Source: Bacteroidales bacterium UBA1181 (GTDB lineage: Bacteria; Bacteroidota; Bacteroidia; Bacteroidales; Paludibacteraceae). Taken from it: 64,000 nt of DNA. The position numbers and the translations under genes are program-made. Under the pieces are notes generated by a model. That model had not been told where the DNA came from and did not search any database. It was given only the letters and a program-made list of their open reading frames with translations. Positions 9,701-16,054 of the stretch are shown here, piece after piece. Position 1 is the stretch's first letter, and each line of letters starts with the position of its first letter. The stretch is from contig DBYR01000006.1 in assembly GCA_002310215.1 (NCBI GenBank), forward strand, positions 62,001 to 126,000, in the 5' to 3' direction.

Positions 9701-12402
9701 GCATTCAAATCGATATTCTTATTGAACAGAGTGAAATTTGGAGGGGTGGTCGAAGGCACGGTGGCAGGGTTGAACGCCCTACCCATATAGGTACCCGTAA
9801 TGTTGCCATCCACACCATTGATGTCTGTTAAAACAGGGGCAAGTATCTTTGGCAACGAGATGTGATAATCCGGTGTAGCCTCGCAACCATCCTGCACAGT
9901 CAGCGTAGTCGTATACGAAGGGATCTCGTCGCAATTGAGGTTCGGAGGTGTCACATCCAACACCTTGATCGTCTTCGTACAGAACGCCGCATTATCACAA
10001 CCGTCTATCACCGTGTAGATGACGGAACCTGAGCCAGCAGGCAACTCGACAGTACGGTTCGTGCTCTCATAGCGAGACTGACGGAACTCGAACTCCTTGT
10101 CAATGTTCGCCCCAGTCTTGGACACATAATGCAGTTCGATGCGCAACAAAGGATCCGTCTCGCAACCTGCCGTATAAGCAGATTTAGGGAATTCAAGTTC
10201 TATGGATTTAGTCTTTTCAATCTTTCCAAGTTCAAATTTATCCAGGTCTGGAATTTTATCACAATCGACTGTCGGTTTCTCTATCTTGCCCAACTTCCAC
10301 GACTGCTCCACCGTAGCGGGGCAACCAACGTTCTTGATTTGGGCGGTGACAGAGACCTTGTGGTTTTTATAAGAGCCGTTACAGGACCCCAAGGCAGGGA
10401 AGTCCACCGTCGCGGAATTCGTCTCACCCTTCGCACCATTATTCCACGTATAGACATACTGGTTTTGATAGATGGAGGTAAATCCATCCTTCACGCTTGC
10501 GATCGCCACCACCTTCTGGTTGCGGTCGGTCGGGCACAACTCCACCTCCGATTGGTGCAACGGGTCGGTACCCTCCTTAACGATTTGGATCTTCGGAGTA
10601 CGGTAAACATTGAACGTGCGGGTAATAGGCTTACCGGTCAACACCTCATATTTTGTAACACCATCTTCCGCCGTGCGCACCTGTACTGGCTGCACCGTCA
10701 CCGTGTAGGTTCCCTCCTCCACTTCCGAATCCAGCATAAGATTCACCGTACCACCTCGCGTGTCAGGAATCAGATGACCATGACCACCGGAGAAGGATAG
10801 CTTATCACTACCGAATTTCTCACCGTGAGGAGTGGTGAATGACCAAGTATATTTCACGTTCTCATTCGCATCCAAAGGGAATACGGAGAACATACCATCC
10901 TCTCTTGAGTTCGGCACACAGAACGGATCGGTCGGCAGTTGGATGTCGGTCGGCTGTACAGGCTCACAATCCTTACCCGTCACCGTGAAAGGAATCTCCA
11001 CCGTATATGACCCACCATTATTACCATGGCTACCCGTCGCCCTCACACGATAATTTCTCTTTCCAATGAAATCGACAGGAATCTCCACACGTTGCTTACC
11101 TTGGTATTGCCCAGAGAAACCACCGACAGACACTTCAACCCATCGTCCGTTCTTCTGCTCTTCCCAGATATACCTTGCGTCCCTCGGGAAACCCGCCGCA
11201 TTAATGACCGCATTTTCTCCGATACAGACCGCACCGTTATCCATACAAATACTCTCCACCTCGGCGGAGATATAGTCGATAGCAACCTTTGCGCAGGAAT
11301 TACTCCATTGCTGGAACTGAGGATAAAGGACGAACTCTTCTTGATTACCCAGGAACTGTCCATAGAATGTCACCTCAATACGGAAATACTTCACATTCGA
11401 TGCCGTAGCGAGAACGGAATACTGTCCGCTACCGATAATCGTATTGTCCAAATGGCCTCTACGCCCATAGCTGTACGTTCCTATCTTTTGGTTATTCGCA
11501 TCATTATAGACGTCTATATCAATCGCATTGTAGGAGTCGTTACCGAAGTCCGTACGGATATTCATCATCGCACGGTCAAGAGAAGATCGATCCGAACATC
11601 CGGACAAATCCACATACATACGCATCACAAAACGATAGTATTTGTTCGCGAAATCACGTCTTGGGAAACCGAGCTTAAAAGGTGTTCCATCCGAACAATC
11701 GTTAGGGTGGAACACATAATAATAGTTATTGTATGGATCAGCATCCGGATCGCGATCCAGATAAGGGAACTGTCCCGCATAAGTCCAATTCCTTTCCACT
11801 GAGCCGTTTCCACCTCCGTTAAATCGCCAGAAACGGATGTTATTATCTTGGAAATAGGAGATCAAATTCCCAGGAGGGGTACTACCCCAGTTGATTCCCT
11901 GATTAGGATTTGCTGGGTTAAAGTCCGTTCCGAGGAAATAGTCTCCCGTCGACGTGGTATGGCACACCGCCTCGCAATCGTTGTTCACCGTCACACTGAC
12001 AGAATTCGTTTTTTGGCTTGGCACTTCCTGGTTGACCATATAGTAACGGGCCGCCCTATTACCCATGTCCAGCACGCACTTGATCAAGTGTGTCGTAGGG
12101 TCCTCCACGGCGGTGACTTGCGCCTTATCCCATGTAGACCCGCCATCGTATGACACAAAGACGTCCGCCGCCACAAGTCTGTTGGAATCACTACTTTTAA
12201 AACCGCTACCCGTCAACACGATAGGTTCCCCCACACAGGCACTCGTACTTGTGGAACCATCCACATTCAAGGTCTGCGCCTCCGCCGCAAAAGCAGTCAT
12301 TGACAAAATAGAGAACATGGCGACATGCCTCCAAAAGAGAGTAAAAGCTTTCGACAAAAGACTTTTTTGTTTTTGTTCCATATAGATGTTCACTTTATTC
12401 AT
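754..12402 (-). CDS. Giant secreted HYR-like repeat protein with T9SS type B C-terminus
   Basis: About 3,882 residues. The ATG at 12402 is chosen; a GTG at 12408 or an ATG at 12381 are alternatives. A long signal peptide ends near AEAQ (about residue 43). Residues ~45-390 form an N-terminal module shared with the neighbouring partial gene, followed by Ig-like segments to ~820. Then come about two dozen domains of ~80-115 residues, each opening with a D-x-x-x-P-x-F-x-C motif, having a second Cys about 20 residues on and ending in V-x-W-x-F-x-D-x-x-G-N-x-x-x-C-x-Q-x-V. This is the HYR (hyalin repeat) pattern, an Ig-like adhesive fold. The last ~85 residues (IPTAFTPFTRDGLNDYF, then IYDRYGQKVF and NGWDG) are a classic gliding-motility/CHU_C type B sorting domain. 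I infer T9SS export to the cell surface and an adhesive or structural role. No catalytic domain was recognised. Confidence 0.9.
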   Translation of the reverse strand: MNKVNIYMEQKQKSLLSKAFTLFWRHVAMFSILSMTAFAAEAQTLNVDGSTSTSACVGEPIVLTGSGFKSSDSNRLVAADVFVSYDGGSTWDKAQVTAVEDPTTHLIKCVLDMGNRAARYYMVNQEVPSQKTNSVSVTVNNDCEAVCHTTSTGDYFLGTDFNPANPNQGINWGSTPPGNLISYFQDNNIRFWRFNGGGNGSVERNWTYAGQFPYLDRDPDADPYNNYYYVFHPNDCSDGTPFKLGFPRRDFANKYYRFVMRMYVDLSGCSDRSSLDRAMMNIRTDFGNDSYNAIDIDVYNDANNQKIGTYSYGRRGHLDNTIIGSGQYSVLATASNVKYFRIEVTFYGQFLGNQEEFVLYPQFQQWSNSCAKVAIDYISAEVESICMDNGAVCIGENAVINAAGFPRDARYIWEEQKNGRWVEVSVGGFSGQYQGKQRVEIPVDFIGKRNYRVRATGSHGNNGGSYTVEIPFTVTGKDCEPVQPTDIQLPTDPFCVPNSREDGMFSVFPLDANENVKYTWSFTTPHGEKFGSDKLSFSGGHGHLIPDTRGGTVNLMLDSEVEEGTYTVTVQPVQVRTAEDGVTKYEVLTGKPITRTFNVYRTPKIQIVKEGTDPLHQSEVELCPTDRNQKVVAIASVKDGFTSIYQNQYVYTWNNGAKGETNSATVDFPALGSCNGSYKNHKVSVTAQIKNVGCPATVEQSWKLGKIEKPTVDCDKIPDLDKFELGKIEKTKSIELEFPKSAYTAGCETDPLLRIELHYVSKTGANIDKEFEFRQSRYESTNRTVELPAGSGSVIYTVIDGCDNAAFCTKTIKVLDVTPPNLNCDEIPSYTTTLTVQDGCEATPDYHISLPKILAPVLTDINGVDGNITGTYMGRAFNPATVPSTTPPNFTLFNKNIDLNADYGVGDTYILWEFADASGNKAYCLQPIHVIDDHKPQVTCPSNAIGDVNNKPGYCGLSMNALIAQLKELPSAQGLCSDASTVYQPVFYYKNAADGDEAFEEVPNARFDDIIFDVNETYVVRWRFYKNNDSSTGVYEDCDREFTVRDVEAPYFNCSSLETVRVTANSYKPQNKGYEYLEYASKADVTISQPGPNASSVTYKGTLADAFASGAIRLISPSEVTDNCDGEILVDATLVGPDENGNEKKEKIKKLKDLEDHKYYVGLTTIEFKFIDENNNEATCSQSIIVTAGTTPIPDCPSRADTVIYVDANCKSIFRLDKSSVPTAKIPVNQEGLWFNFRHKVIEGYPFVADETCEEAQKYFPNNLTGLKEVHSLPLGGTQYLTIDYLCEKYLDDWDTFKDSEYNTWNIWSSAYKDPDQKEKILSSSDRLTTVVEYTGYPYEIELFDSTGSRVALVENPYRNDDVAPERVIYSRWYDKNGASFECLNFFHTCKYADVKVQNHFSDVVLNQTLTKGTYSLVYRFQNEKGGMQIDSCVLFITVVDTIPPHLDCGDWSKSGTFAANEECVTPVEEVPWFKKPTVADLNVRDNCSVDPNDFTITWNRNWENYNISADAALTEPLAMGVTTMTWYVADASGNISSCQQVITVIDTTGPAFDCSALIDIVVETETNCQASAKSVQAAGLDIPYAKDDKCSPTGKAIPAEGSRSDGKDIFNDPYPRGTTVITWVFKDAAGNKTVCTQKVIVEDRTAPVFEDCDKLPEVVIELPADECVASQEEVKASLGQKTAIDDCDGEIAGVPNVLSPDGTSLLPLYATFKKDTTYTIVWTFTDLSGNAIECSQQLTIKDVTPPNPSGVCPPPTKEVFARTVCSVTYDELDLPTRDQMKMVDPCDGDLYPMVVAKVALPDGSILVYYDDELKDVTYPVGTHTFLWVYEDKGGNKDTCVMDLTVTDSILPILEDCDVDPVIHLTVDGDICAMDPANVKAYIREPKAYDECDDYRAGTGLSWMTPVVERFFIDSTIVLGTAGDTLGYRYDTFLVADGITKMWDEDVFPKGLTMMRWTFTDKSGNQVFCEKSVIIHDFTAPYFDCDKIDPDTLRPEAYKGDCEVEFGNLKRDVLDKLAYKAWDACAGDSVPGVLTLNGNMELPETYTMSVGITYKLLWLFVDEDGNKTTCPQYILPSHLNDIDFDCNTIKDTVAYAIEGTCSISADSLHLRTPVALDSCAVLSGFGGEFEAIGYRSDSLSISAPYPTGYTYIKWMFVSPWNLHDTLWCDQKVTILGNKHFELDCDVLTPTRRDTLDDCGPTDPLSFVIDTPKVADPCIEDAKDPEYWRAGVGTRSDSKALDAPFNLGLTTIQWVFTDFTGAINDTCVQDVDVRTSLEMIFDCDALNKDTIKVDVKEGECTVDASSVRNKLKRPFALHPCPNESGVDTIWAVPSRKFGMSMDSAFYIGLTEIIWSFVDPSHTLLHDSVTCSQWVRVGDVNEMPVKCEDFPDMIYRLSPNDCEISWQEMKLDVPGIVDLCSHAIIDPVVTRSSGKQISAVTSVTAGDTVVTVTADVFTVGVDTLVWTYSFHGQLFVCEQVITVKDSMAPLYDCHSLESIIVPAVPGKCYVNSKAVFDSLPNPWPQAEDACNQQKIDGRVYLEDGQELTKASSFLVPVGEHILTWIFFDETINEIADTCSQRLLVMGDQAPVFDCDQLQHEPILVEGCDTTLDNTYITTPYALDACTGDSVKGVGRRLDGGKLYGVYPVGTTSIQWVFISPYSSLADTCVQNVTVLTKQELDLHCTDVNGDTIRVDVEEGQCFAAVSLKIPYALHPCPEQSKVQKITGVPYRSDNKAFTDSFRTGVTVVTWVFTDNSGTMYKSVDTCYTIVQVGDVNKMPVDCKNMPDTTIILPATDCEISWKEINFSVPEVRDLCSDSLITPTLTRWSGKTMDESFSVGPDTIYWDYNFFGQIITCAQGVLVLDSVAPAFDCSTLKDTVMVAKPGMCEVPTADLKLFLGDPVAIDSCTNAEVHGRAYVCSDSLKTDCPSVDKVTAKVGETLQIHWIFQDSLLNAVAKECDQTVAVKGTAEPVFDCSSLKDTILYLELDQCELPTGKFVIDVPVAKDSCTGTDVPGVPARRDGFAMMDRYPKGVTVVDWTFTSPYSVTPKVCPQNVVVKDTFPPQFLCETLADTIKVRITMTSVSETEVSYEEVVAVGLEIPQIDDACDGKIVAVGTRSDGKDLKDNYVLGDPVEITWTFRDSSGNERVCSQVVLVEDWLIEDLICPTNLNGKVFSCIDEIPEPYATYAEFRAAGGSFTNEEKMLENTFHYENRYEGDSCEMVYTRTYHVEDFRHNDIYCQQIVTVRDTVGPQIIVGNVHDTILTCTQDIFLPVTLSAVDNCDPNPTVSVSETNNRGTDPSSCDYFNYDILRKYVAVDRCGNESQFIQTISIRDTTGPTFTVPDGWKDTILAKNFKACIFGVPDMTIDARKFVADDCTENTDITIDQNPAAGTRITKSMRVWIYATDKCGNKDSLSRYVIVQQPATIVTLESHDLDTCVSRELTFSLSSQNVRFAKGFILSQLSSGRIRQLPSVFSYDYYRGDKVNPDMLMFSDNPYTYLSRFEEVISRYGGSDAAQKKLIALSKRSESGYYTFVAMDTTTGCSDTATSYINIAEQPRVRLNSAVLSECEGNLLDLSPYIKCESDMGADITAAYWTFDSVPFEFEDSVKGPLQRSHNGESLKYVLENRCGSTSSLGSLFMLCDGDDFGKNTVEDSIKFFGSVDKYNLFKQDRLHVYDSVLLDVHKRYMPDSIIVETEPSNPVRIWRGETVTLKLKTGYDFLSTEWYRVVGRFDREFYSNMTSSYDYNYSTDSTRSELGDEEDENLFSGTSENSYIEDTPLDTSLYYVVINDGVCPSAASSLIQVDVITRIPTAFTPFTRDGLNDYFMERHPVTIYDRYGQKVFVGQNGWDGTHKGHRADPGVYFYEVVMIDGSVMRGSVEIVKMK
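3495..4640 (-). repeat. Four-domain super-repeat, copy B
   Basis: Domains 16-19 of the array. The matching markers are DTIRVDVEEGQC with ALHPCPEQS, GDVNKMPV with TDCEISW and DLCSDSL, and DSVAPAFDC with PGMC. It immediately follows copy A, so a block of four domains was duplicated as a unit. Domain 20 looks like the start of a further partial unit. Confidence 0.75.
4640..5860 (-). repeat. Four-domain super-repeat, copy A
   Basis: Domains 12-15 of the array. Distinctive markers in order: DTIKVDVKEGEC with ALHPCPNES, then GDVNEMPV with NDCEISW and DLCSHAI, then DSMAPLYDC with PGKC. The same markers recur in the same order in copy B about 1.14-1.23 kb downstream. Boundaries are approximate. Confidence 0.75.
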
Positions 12403-12544
12403 TTTCACTAACCGCCACCACGCCCCCCATAGGCCACGATGACGAAATCTTCTTTACATACAAGCACTCAAATAGCACATCCCGTTAACCACTCGGGCTG
12501 CAGCGTTCCACAGATTTTACGAGGTGTTAGACGCACTTATCCGA

Positions 12545-12552
12545 CAAAAATA
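12545..12552 (-). promoter_or_regulatory. Putative promoter -7 box of the giant gene
   Basis: Minus-strand TATTTTTG fits TAnnTTTG. A TTTG sits 16 bases upstream (12569-12572), slightly close for a -33 box. It would give a leader of about 130 bases. AT-rich context lowers confidence. Confidence 0.35.
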
Positions 12553-12618
12553 ATTAATTAGAACCAAACAAAAAAGTTTTTTCCCATAATTACGCCTGCC
12601 AAATGCAAATACCGCCAC

Positions 12619-12656
12619 AAAAAAAATGCGGCGGGGAACAAACGTCCCCCACCGCA
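12619..12656 (-). terminator. Rho-independent terminator of the porQ-pfkA operon
   Basis: GC-rich stem with arms TGCGG..GGGGA (12627-12637) and TCCCC..CCGCA (12645-12656); on the minus strand it is followed by eight T. It lies about 85 bases after the stop of the SGNH-like gene. Confidence 0.85.
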
Positions 12657-12742
12657 AAATATCTCAACCGACAGATTCTCCAATCACTCCTGCGCTACGG
12701 ATATAAAAGAAGGAGATCCTTCCATATACCATAAGCATGGCG

Positions 12743-13426
12743 TCATTTCAGATAATCTCTTATACGCTCCCTCATGATCACATAGGCAGTTTGGTTCAGT
12801 TTGAAACCACCAGGCTTGCCGTACCTTGGGTTCAGGTTCTCCTCAGCAGTGGACAACTCTTTAAACAAATCGATATAAGGGTAATCATGACGAGAAGCAA
12901 TCGTCTTGACGAATATGTTCAGATTCTTGATTTTACTCGACATTGCCAAGTTGAACTCGTTGTCATTCTCCTTCCATACAGGCAAGACAGACATCAGGAC
13001 GCACTCCGTCGAGGGGAAACGCTCCTTTAATCGGGAAACCAAACGCTCATATTTCTCCGCAATTTGTCCCACTTCCTCGCCATCCAACAACTCCTTCTCT
13101 CCGTACATCAAAATAAATTTTCTCGGAGAAACATCCTTGAACAGTTGATCCAACCTCTTATTCTCATCATCAATCGTATTGCCATCGAAAGCGAGCGTTC
13201 TACAGGTCTCATCGGACAAAAAAACAGCCCAGTTGCATGCTCCCAAACGGTTCTCTCCCATGAAGACGACATCATTGTCTTTCACCTCCATCTGAAAGGC
13301 AGGAGCAACAGACTCCACGACGGGCATGTCAGATTTCTCCGGACGAAAGAAATATTGGTACGCAAGCAAGCCTCCCAACACAACATTCAACGCCAACGAC
13401 GCAAATAGTAAAACCTTGGTATTCAT
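12743..13426 (-). CDS. Membrane-anchored SGNH-fold protein lacking the catalytic residues
   Basis: 227 residues from the ATG at 13426; an upstream in-frame start would add a hydrophilic tail before the membrane segment. Residues ~4-27 form one N-terminal membrane helix, so the rest is probably periplasmic. The body follows SGNH/GDSL hydrolase order: block I VVFMGENRLGACNW, block II LAFDGNTI, block III FILMYGEKELLDG, then a conserved-looking VLMSVLPV, and a last block GGFKLNQTAY. In active members block I carries the nucleophile (GDS), block III GxND and the last block DxxH. Here those positions read GEN, GEKE and GGFKLN, so catalysis by the usual mechanism looks lost. It is the last gene of the porQ-cmk-ispH-pfkA operon, 71 bases after pfkA. 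Role unknown; perhaps binding rather than hydrolysis. Confidence 0.65.
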   Translation of the reverse strand: MNTKVLLFASLALNVVLGGLLAYQYFFRPEKSDMPVVESVAPAFQMEVKDNDVVFMGENRLGACNWAVFLSDETCRTLAFDGNTIDDENKRLDQLFKDVSPRKFILMYGEKELLDGEEVGQIAEKYERLVSRLKERFPSTECVLMSVLPVWKENDNEFNLAMSSKIKNLNIFVKTIASRHDYPYIDLFKELSTAEENLNPRYGKPGGFKLNQTAYVIMRERIRDYLK

Positions 13427-13497
13427 ATCATTAACATTTTCCTTTGAATAATGACAGAGACGGCACAAGTCGCCTCAACACGTTTCATAGGAGATTA

Positions 13498-14481
13498 TCA
13501 GCAAGAAAGGATTTTCAGCACCTCCATCAACTGATAATCGAATGGTTTGTCATCCTTGATAGCCTTCGTGAAAGGCACATAGACGATTTTATCATCGTCC
13601 ACGCCCACCATGATGTTGCGCTGTTCCTCCATCAATGCGTCGATGGCGGCGGCGCCCAAGCGGCTCGCCAAGATACGGTCATGTGCCGACGGCGTACCAC
13701 CACGTTGGATATGTCCCAATATGGTGATTCTGGCATCATACTCCGGATGATTCTTTTTCAGACGTTCGGCGATACCTACCGCTCCCCCAGTCAGCTCACT
13801 CTCCGCCACGATGACGATACTACTGTTTTTCGACTTACGGAATCCTCGTTGAATCAACGCCTCCAGCTGGTCCTCGCCCGTAACCATCTCCGGTATGATG
13901 GCAGCCTCAGCACCCGAGGCCAAAGCGGAGTTGATGGCGAGGAAACCCGCGTCACGGCCCATCACCTCGATGAAGAAGAGTCGCTCGTGGGAATTGGCGG
14001 TGTCACGAATCTTATCGACCGCATCCACAATCGTATTCAGGGCGGTATCATAACCGATGGTGTAATCTGTTCCGCAAAGGTCATTATCGATGGTGCAAGG
14101 CACCCCGATGACCGGCACATTGAACTCCTGGGCGAAGATGCGAGCACCCGTAAACGTGCCGTCACCTCCCAACACGACCAATGCGTCTATCTCCTCCTGT
14201 TGCATCGTCTCGAACGCCTTCCTACGACCTTCCTCGGTCATGAACTCCTTGCAGCGCGCGGTACGCAGGATGGTGCCGCCCTGCTGTATGATATTGCTCA
14301 CGCTCTGGGTCTGGAACTCGTGGATCTCGTCCAAGATGAGTCCACGGTAACCACGATAGATTCCCTTCACCTTGATTCCACGGAAGATAGCGGCACGCGT
14401 CACAGCGCGGATCGCCGCATTCATACCCGGAGCATCACCTCCAGACGTCAAAATTCCGATACAGTTTATTTGATACTTCAT
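13498..14481 (-). CDS. pfkA: ATP-dependent 6-phosphofructokinase
   Basis: 327 residues, normal family length. Start at MKYQINCIGILTSGGDAPG; the frame is open further upstream but that part overlaps ispH and is not conserved-looking. It phosphorylates fructose 6-phosphate to the 1,6-bisphosphate in glycolysis. Visible motifs: GGDAPG near residue 14, GGDGT at 105-109 (the Gly form typical of ATP rather than pyrophosphate enzymes), and PCTIDND at 128-134 with the catalytic Asp. The Cys at 129, where ATP enzymes usually have Gly and pyrophosphate enzymes Lys, is unusual. Later motifs include MGRDAG and GHIQRGG. Cytoplasmic. Lies 17 bases after ispH in the operon. Confidence 0.95.
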   Translation of the reverse strand: MKYQINCIGILTSGGDAPGMNAAIRAVTRAAIFRGIKVKGIYRGYRGLILDEIHEFQTQSVSNIIQQGGTILRTARCKEFMTEEGRRKAFETMQQEEIDALVVLGGDGTFTGARIFAQEFNVPVIGVPCTIDNDLCGTDYTIGYDTALNTIVDAVDKIRDTANSHERLFFIEVMGRDAGFLAINSALASGAEAAIIPEMVTGEDQLEALIQRGFRKSKNSSIVIVAESELTGGAVGIAERLKKNHPEYDARITILGHIQRGGTPSAHDRILASRLGAAAIDALMEEQRNIMVGVDDDKIVYVPFTKAIKDDKPFDYQLMEVLKILSC

Positions 14482-14498
14482 AATGTTATTTGTTATGC

Positions 14499-15371
14499 TT
14501 AATTGTAATATTCCTCGTATTGCTCGATTTTCCGTTTCAACGCCTCCATCAACCATTTCGGGGTCGACGTGGCGCCACAAATACCCACCGACTTCACCCC
14601 TCTGAAAATAGTGTAGTCCACATCCTCCAAGTCAGAAACCATATAGATGTTCGGGTTAACCTTCCGGCACTCGTCGAACAGCACCTTACCGTTTGAGCTT
14701 TTCTTACCGCTGACGAAAAGGACCAACTCATGTTTCGCCACAAAATTAACTATTTTAGGAATACGGTTCGCCACTTGCCTGCAGATTGTGTCATTATATT
14801 CGAAGCTACATCCCGGGGTGACGCGTTTGCGTATAGCCTCAACGATTCGGTTGAATCCCTCAATCGATTTGGTGGTTTGGGAAAACATCCGTATGTTTTT
14901 TGAGAAGTCTATTTTGTCAAGGTCGGACAATCCTTCGACCACGATGGCCGTACCCTCCGTCTGGCCCACCAATCCATTCACCTCGGCATGGCCATTCTTT
15001 CCGTAGATGACGATTTGCGTCTCGGAGGGAATCGATTCCTCGTATGCCTGTTTGATTTTCTTTTGCAGGTTCAATACCACGGGGCACGTCGCGTCAATGA
15101 TTTCCAAGTTGTTCTCTTTGGCATATTGGTAGGTGGAAGGCGGTTCTCCATGCGCACGGAAAAGCACCTTTTGGTCTCGCAGATTCAGGTAGGTATCACG
15201 ATCGATAGACATCAGGCCCTTCCCCGAGAGTCGCTCCACCTCCATGCTATTGTGCACGATATCGCCAAGGCAATAGAGTCTTGGGGAACGGGACAACTCC
15301 TCCTCCGCCTTCCTGATGGCGGTCACAACGCCGAAACAAAAGCCTGAATTGTCATCAATTTCAATAATCAT
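14499..15371 (-). CDS. ispH: 4-hydroxy-3-methylbut-2-enyl diphosphate reductase
   Basis: 290 residues. Last step of the MEP pathway: an iron-sulfur enzyme that reduces HMBPP to IPP and DMAPP. The three cluster cysteines are in place: Cys12 (SGFCFGV), Cys96 (DATCPVV) and Cys197 (NDTICRQV). The GHAEVNG motif near residue 128 carries the conserved His and Glu. It overlaps cmk by 4 bases, so translation is probably coupled. The ispG gene of the same pathway lies at the right end of the window. Confidence 0.97.
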   Translation of the reverse strand: MIIEIDDNSGFCFGVVTAIRKAEEELSRSPRLYCLGDIVHNSMEVERLSGKGLMSIDRDTYLNLRDQKVLFRAHGEPPSTYQYAKENNLEIIDATCPVVLNLQKKIKQAYEESIPSETQIVIYGKNGHAEVNGLVGQTEGTAIVVEGLSDLDKIDFSKNIRMFSQTTKSIEGFNRIVEAIRKRVTPGCSFEYNDTICRQVANRIPKIVNFVAKHELVLFVSGKKSSNGKVLFDECRKVNPNIYMVSDLEDVDYTIFRGVKSVGICGATSTPKWLMEALKRKIEQYEEYYN

Positions 15372-16054
15372 TTTGTTCTCTCCTTAAAAATATCGAGTAG
15401 CCATTCCCGCTGTTCATCGATGGTCATCTCCCCATTATCCAACTCGATGGCATCTTCCGCCTTGCGGAGAGGGCTTTCAGCGCGCGTCATATCTAAATGG
15501 TCACGTTGTTTGACGTTTTCCAGAATATCCGCATACGGTTCCTCCATCCCTTTCCTTTTCAATTCGTCATACCTACGTTGAGCCCTGATTTCGGGGGAGG
15601 CGGTGAGAAATATCTTCAATTCCGCATCCGGGAAGACCACCGTACCGATGTCACGACCGTCCATCACGATGCCCTTGTCCTTACTGTATGATTGCTGCAG
15701 GGCGACCATCGCCCGACGGACGAAACCGATGGAACTGACGATGCTCACTTGGTTGGAGACCGCCAAGGTACGTATCTCGTCCTCGACATTTTCACCGTTC
15801 AAGTAAGTCTCGTTTCGCTGGCGCTCCTCACTGAATTTAAATTCGATATGGATATCACTGATTCGATTTTTCAAAGAGGACTCATCCACCACGCCGTCAC
15901 AAATCAGACCATTTCGTTGGCAATACAACGTGACGGAGCGGTACATCGCCCCACTATCCACATAAGCATAGCCCACACTTTTCGCCAAGTCCTTCGCCAT
16001 CGTGCTTTTTCCACACGAGGAGAAGCCATCTATCGCCACGATAATCCGTTTCAT
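15368..16054 (-). CDS. cmk: (d)CMP kinase
   Basis: 228 residues. Phosphorylates CMP and dCMP with ATP for nucleotide recycling. The P-loop is GFSSCGKST near residue 9, followed by YVDSGAMYR, which binds the nucleotide. MDGRDIGTVVFPDA near residue 133 and RAQRRYDEL are further family motifs. It overlaps ispH by 4 bases downstream and porQ by 4 bases upstream. Confidence 0.96.
   Translation of the reverse strand: MKRIIVAIDGFSSCGKSTMAKDLAKSVGYAYVDSGAMYRSVTLYCQRNGLICDGVVDESSLKNRISDIHIEFKFSEERQRNETYLNGENVEDEIRTLAVSNQVSIVSSIGFVRRAMVALQQSYSKDKGIVMDGRDIGTVVFPDAELKIFLTASPEIRAQRRYDELKRKGMEEPYADILENVKQRDHLDMTRAESPLRKAEDAIELDNGEMTIDEQREWLLDIFKERTK

Larger units (their letters stand above)
2130..9970 (-). 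repeat. Tandem HYR-like domain array inside the giant gene
   Basis: I count 22-24 consecutive domains by their opening motifs (for example VTPPNLNC, DTTGPAFDC, DRTAPVFEDC, DSVAPAFDC). They are in frame and divergent at DNA level, so this is an old protein-level array rather than a recent DNA tandem repeat. Boundaries are approximate. Conserved cysteine pairs suggest one or more disulfides per domain, as expected for an extracellular protein. Confidence 0.8.
12403..12742. other. Intergenic region of 340 bases
   Basis: Holds, from right to left, the terminator of the porQ-pfkA operon (12619-12656) and a possible promoter for the giant gene (12545-12552). I see no gene in it. Confidence 0.7.

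Noticed and set aside
11026..11802. Plus-strand open frame of 258 codons opposite the first giant gene
   Set aside because: Shadow frame inside a protein with intact domain structure.
13444..14502. Plus-strand open frame of 352 codons opposite pfkA
   Set aside because: Shadow of pfkA, whose motifs are complete; the antisense product has no recognisable features.
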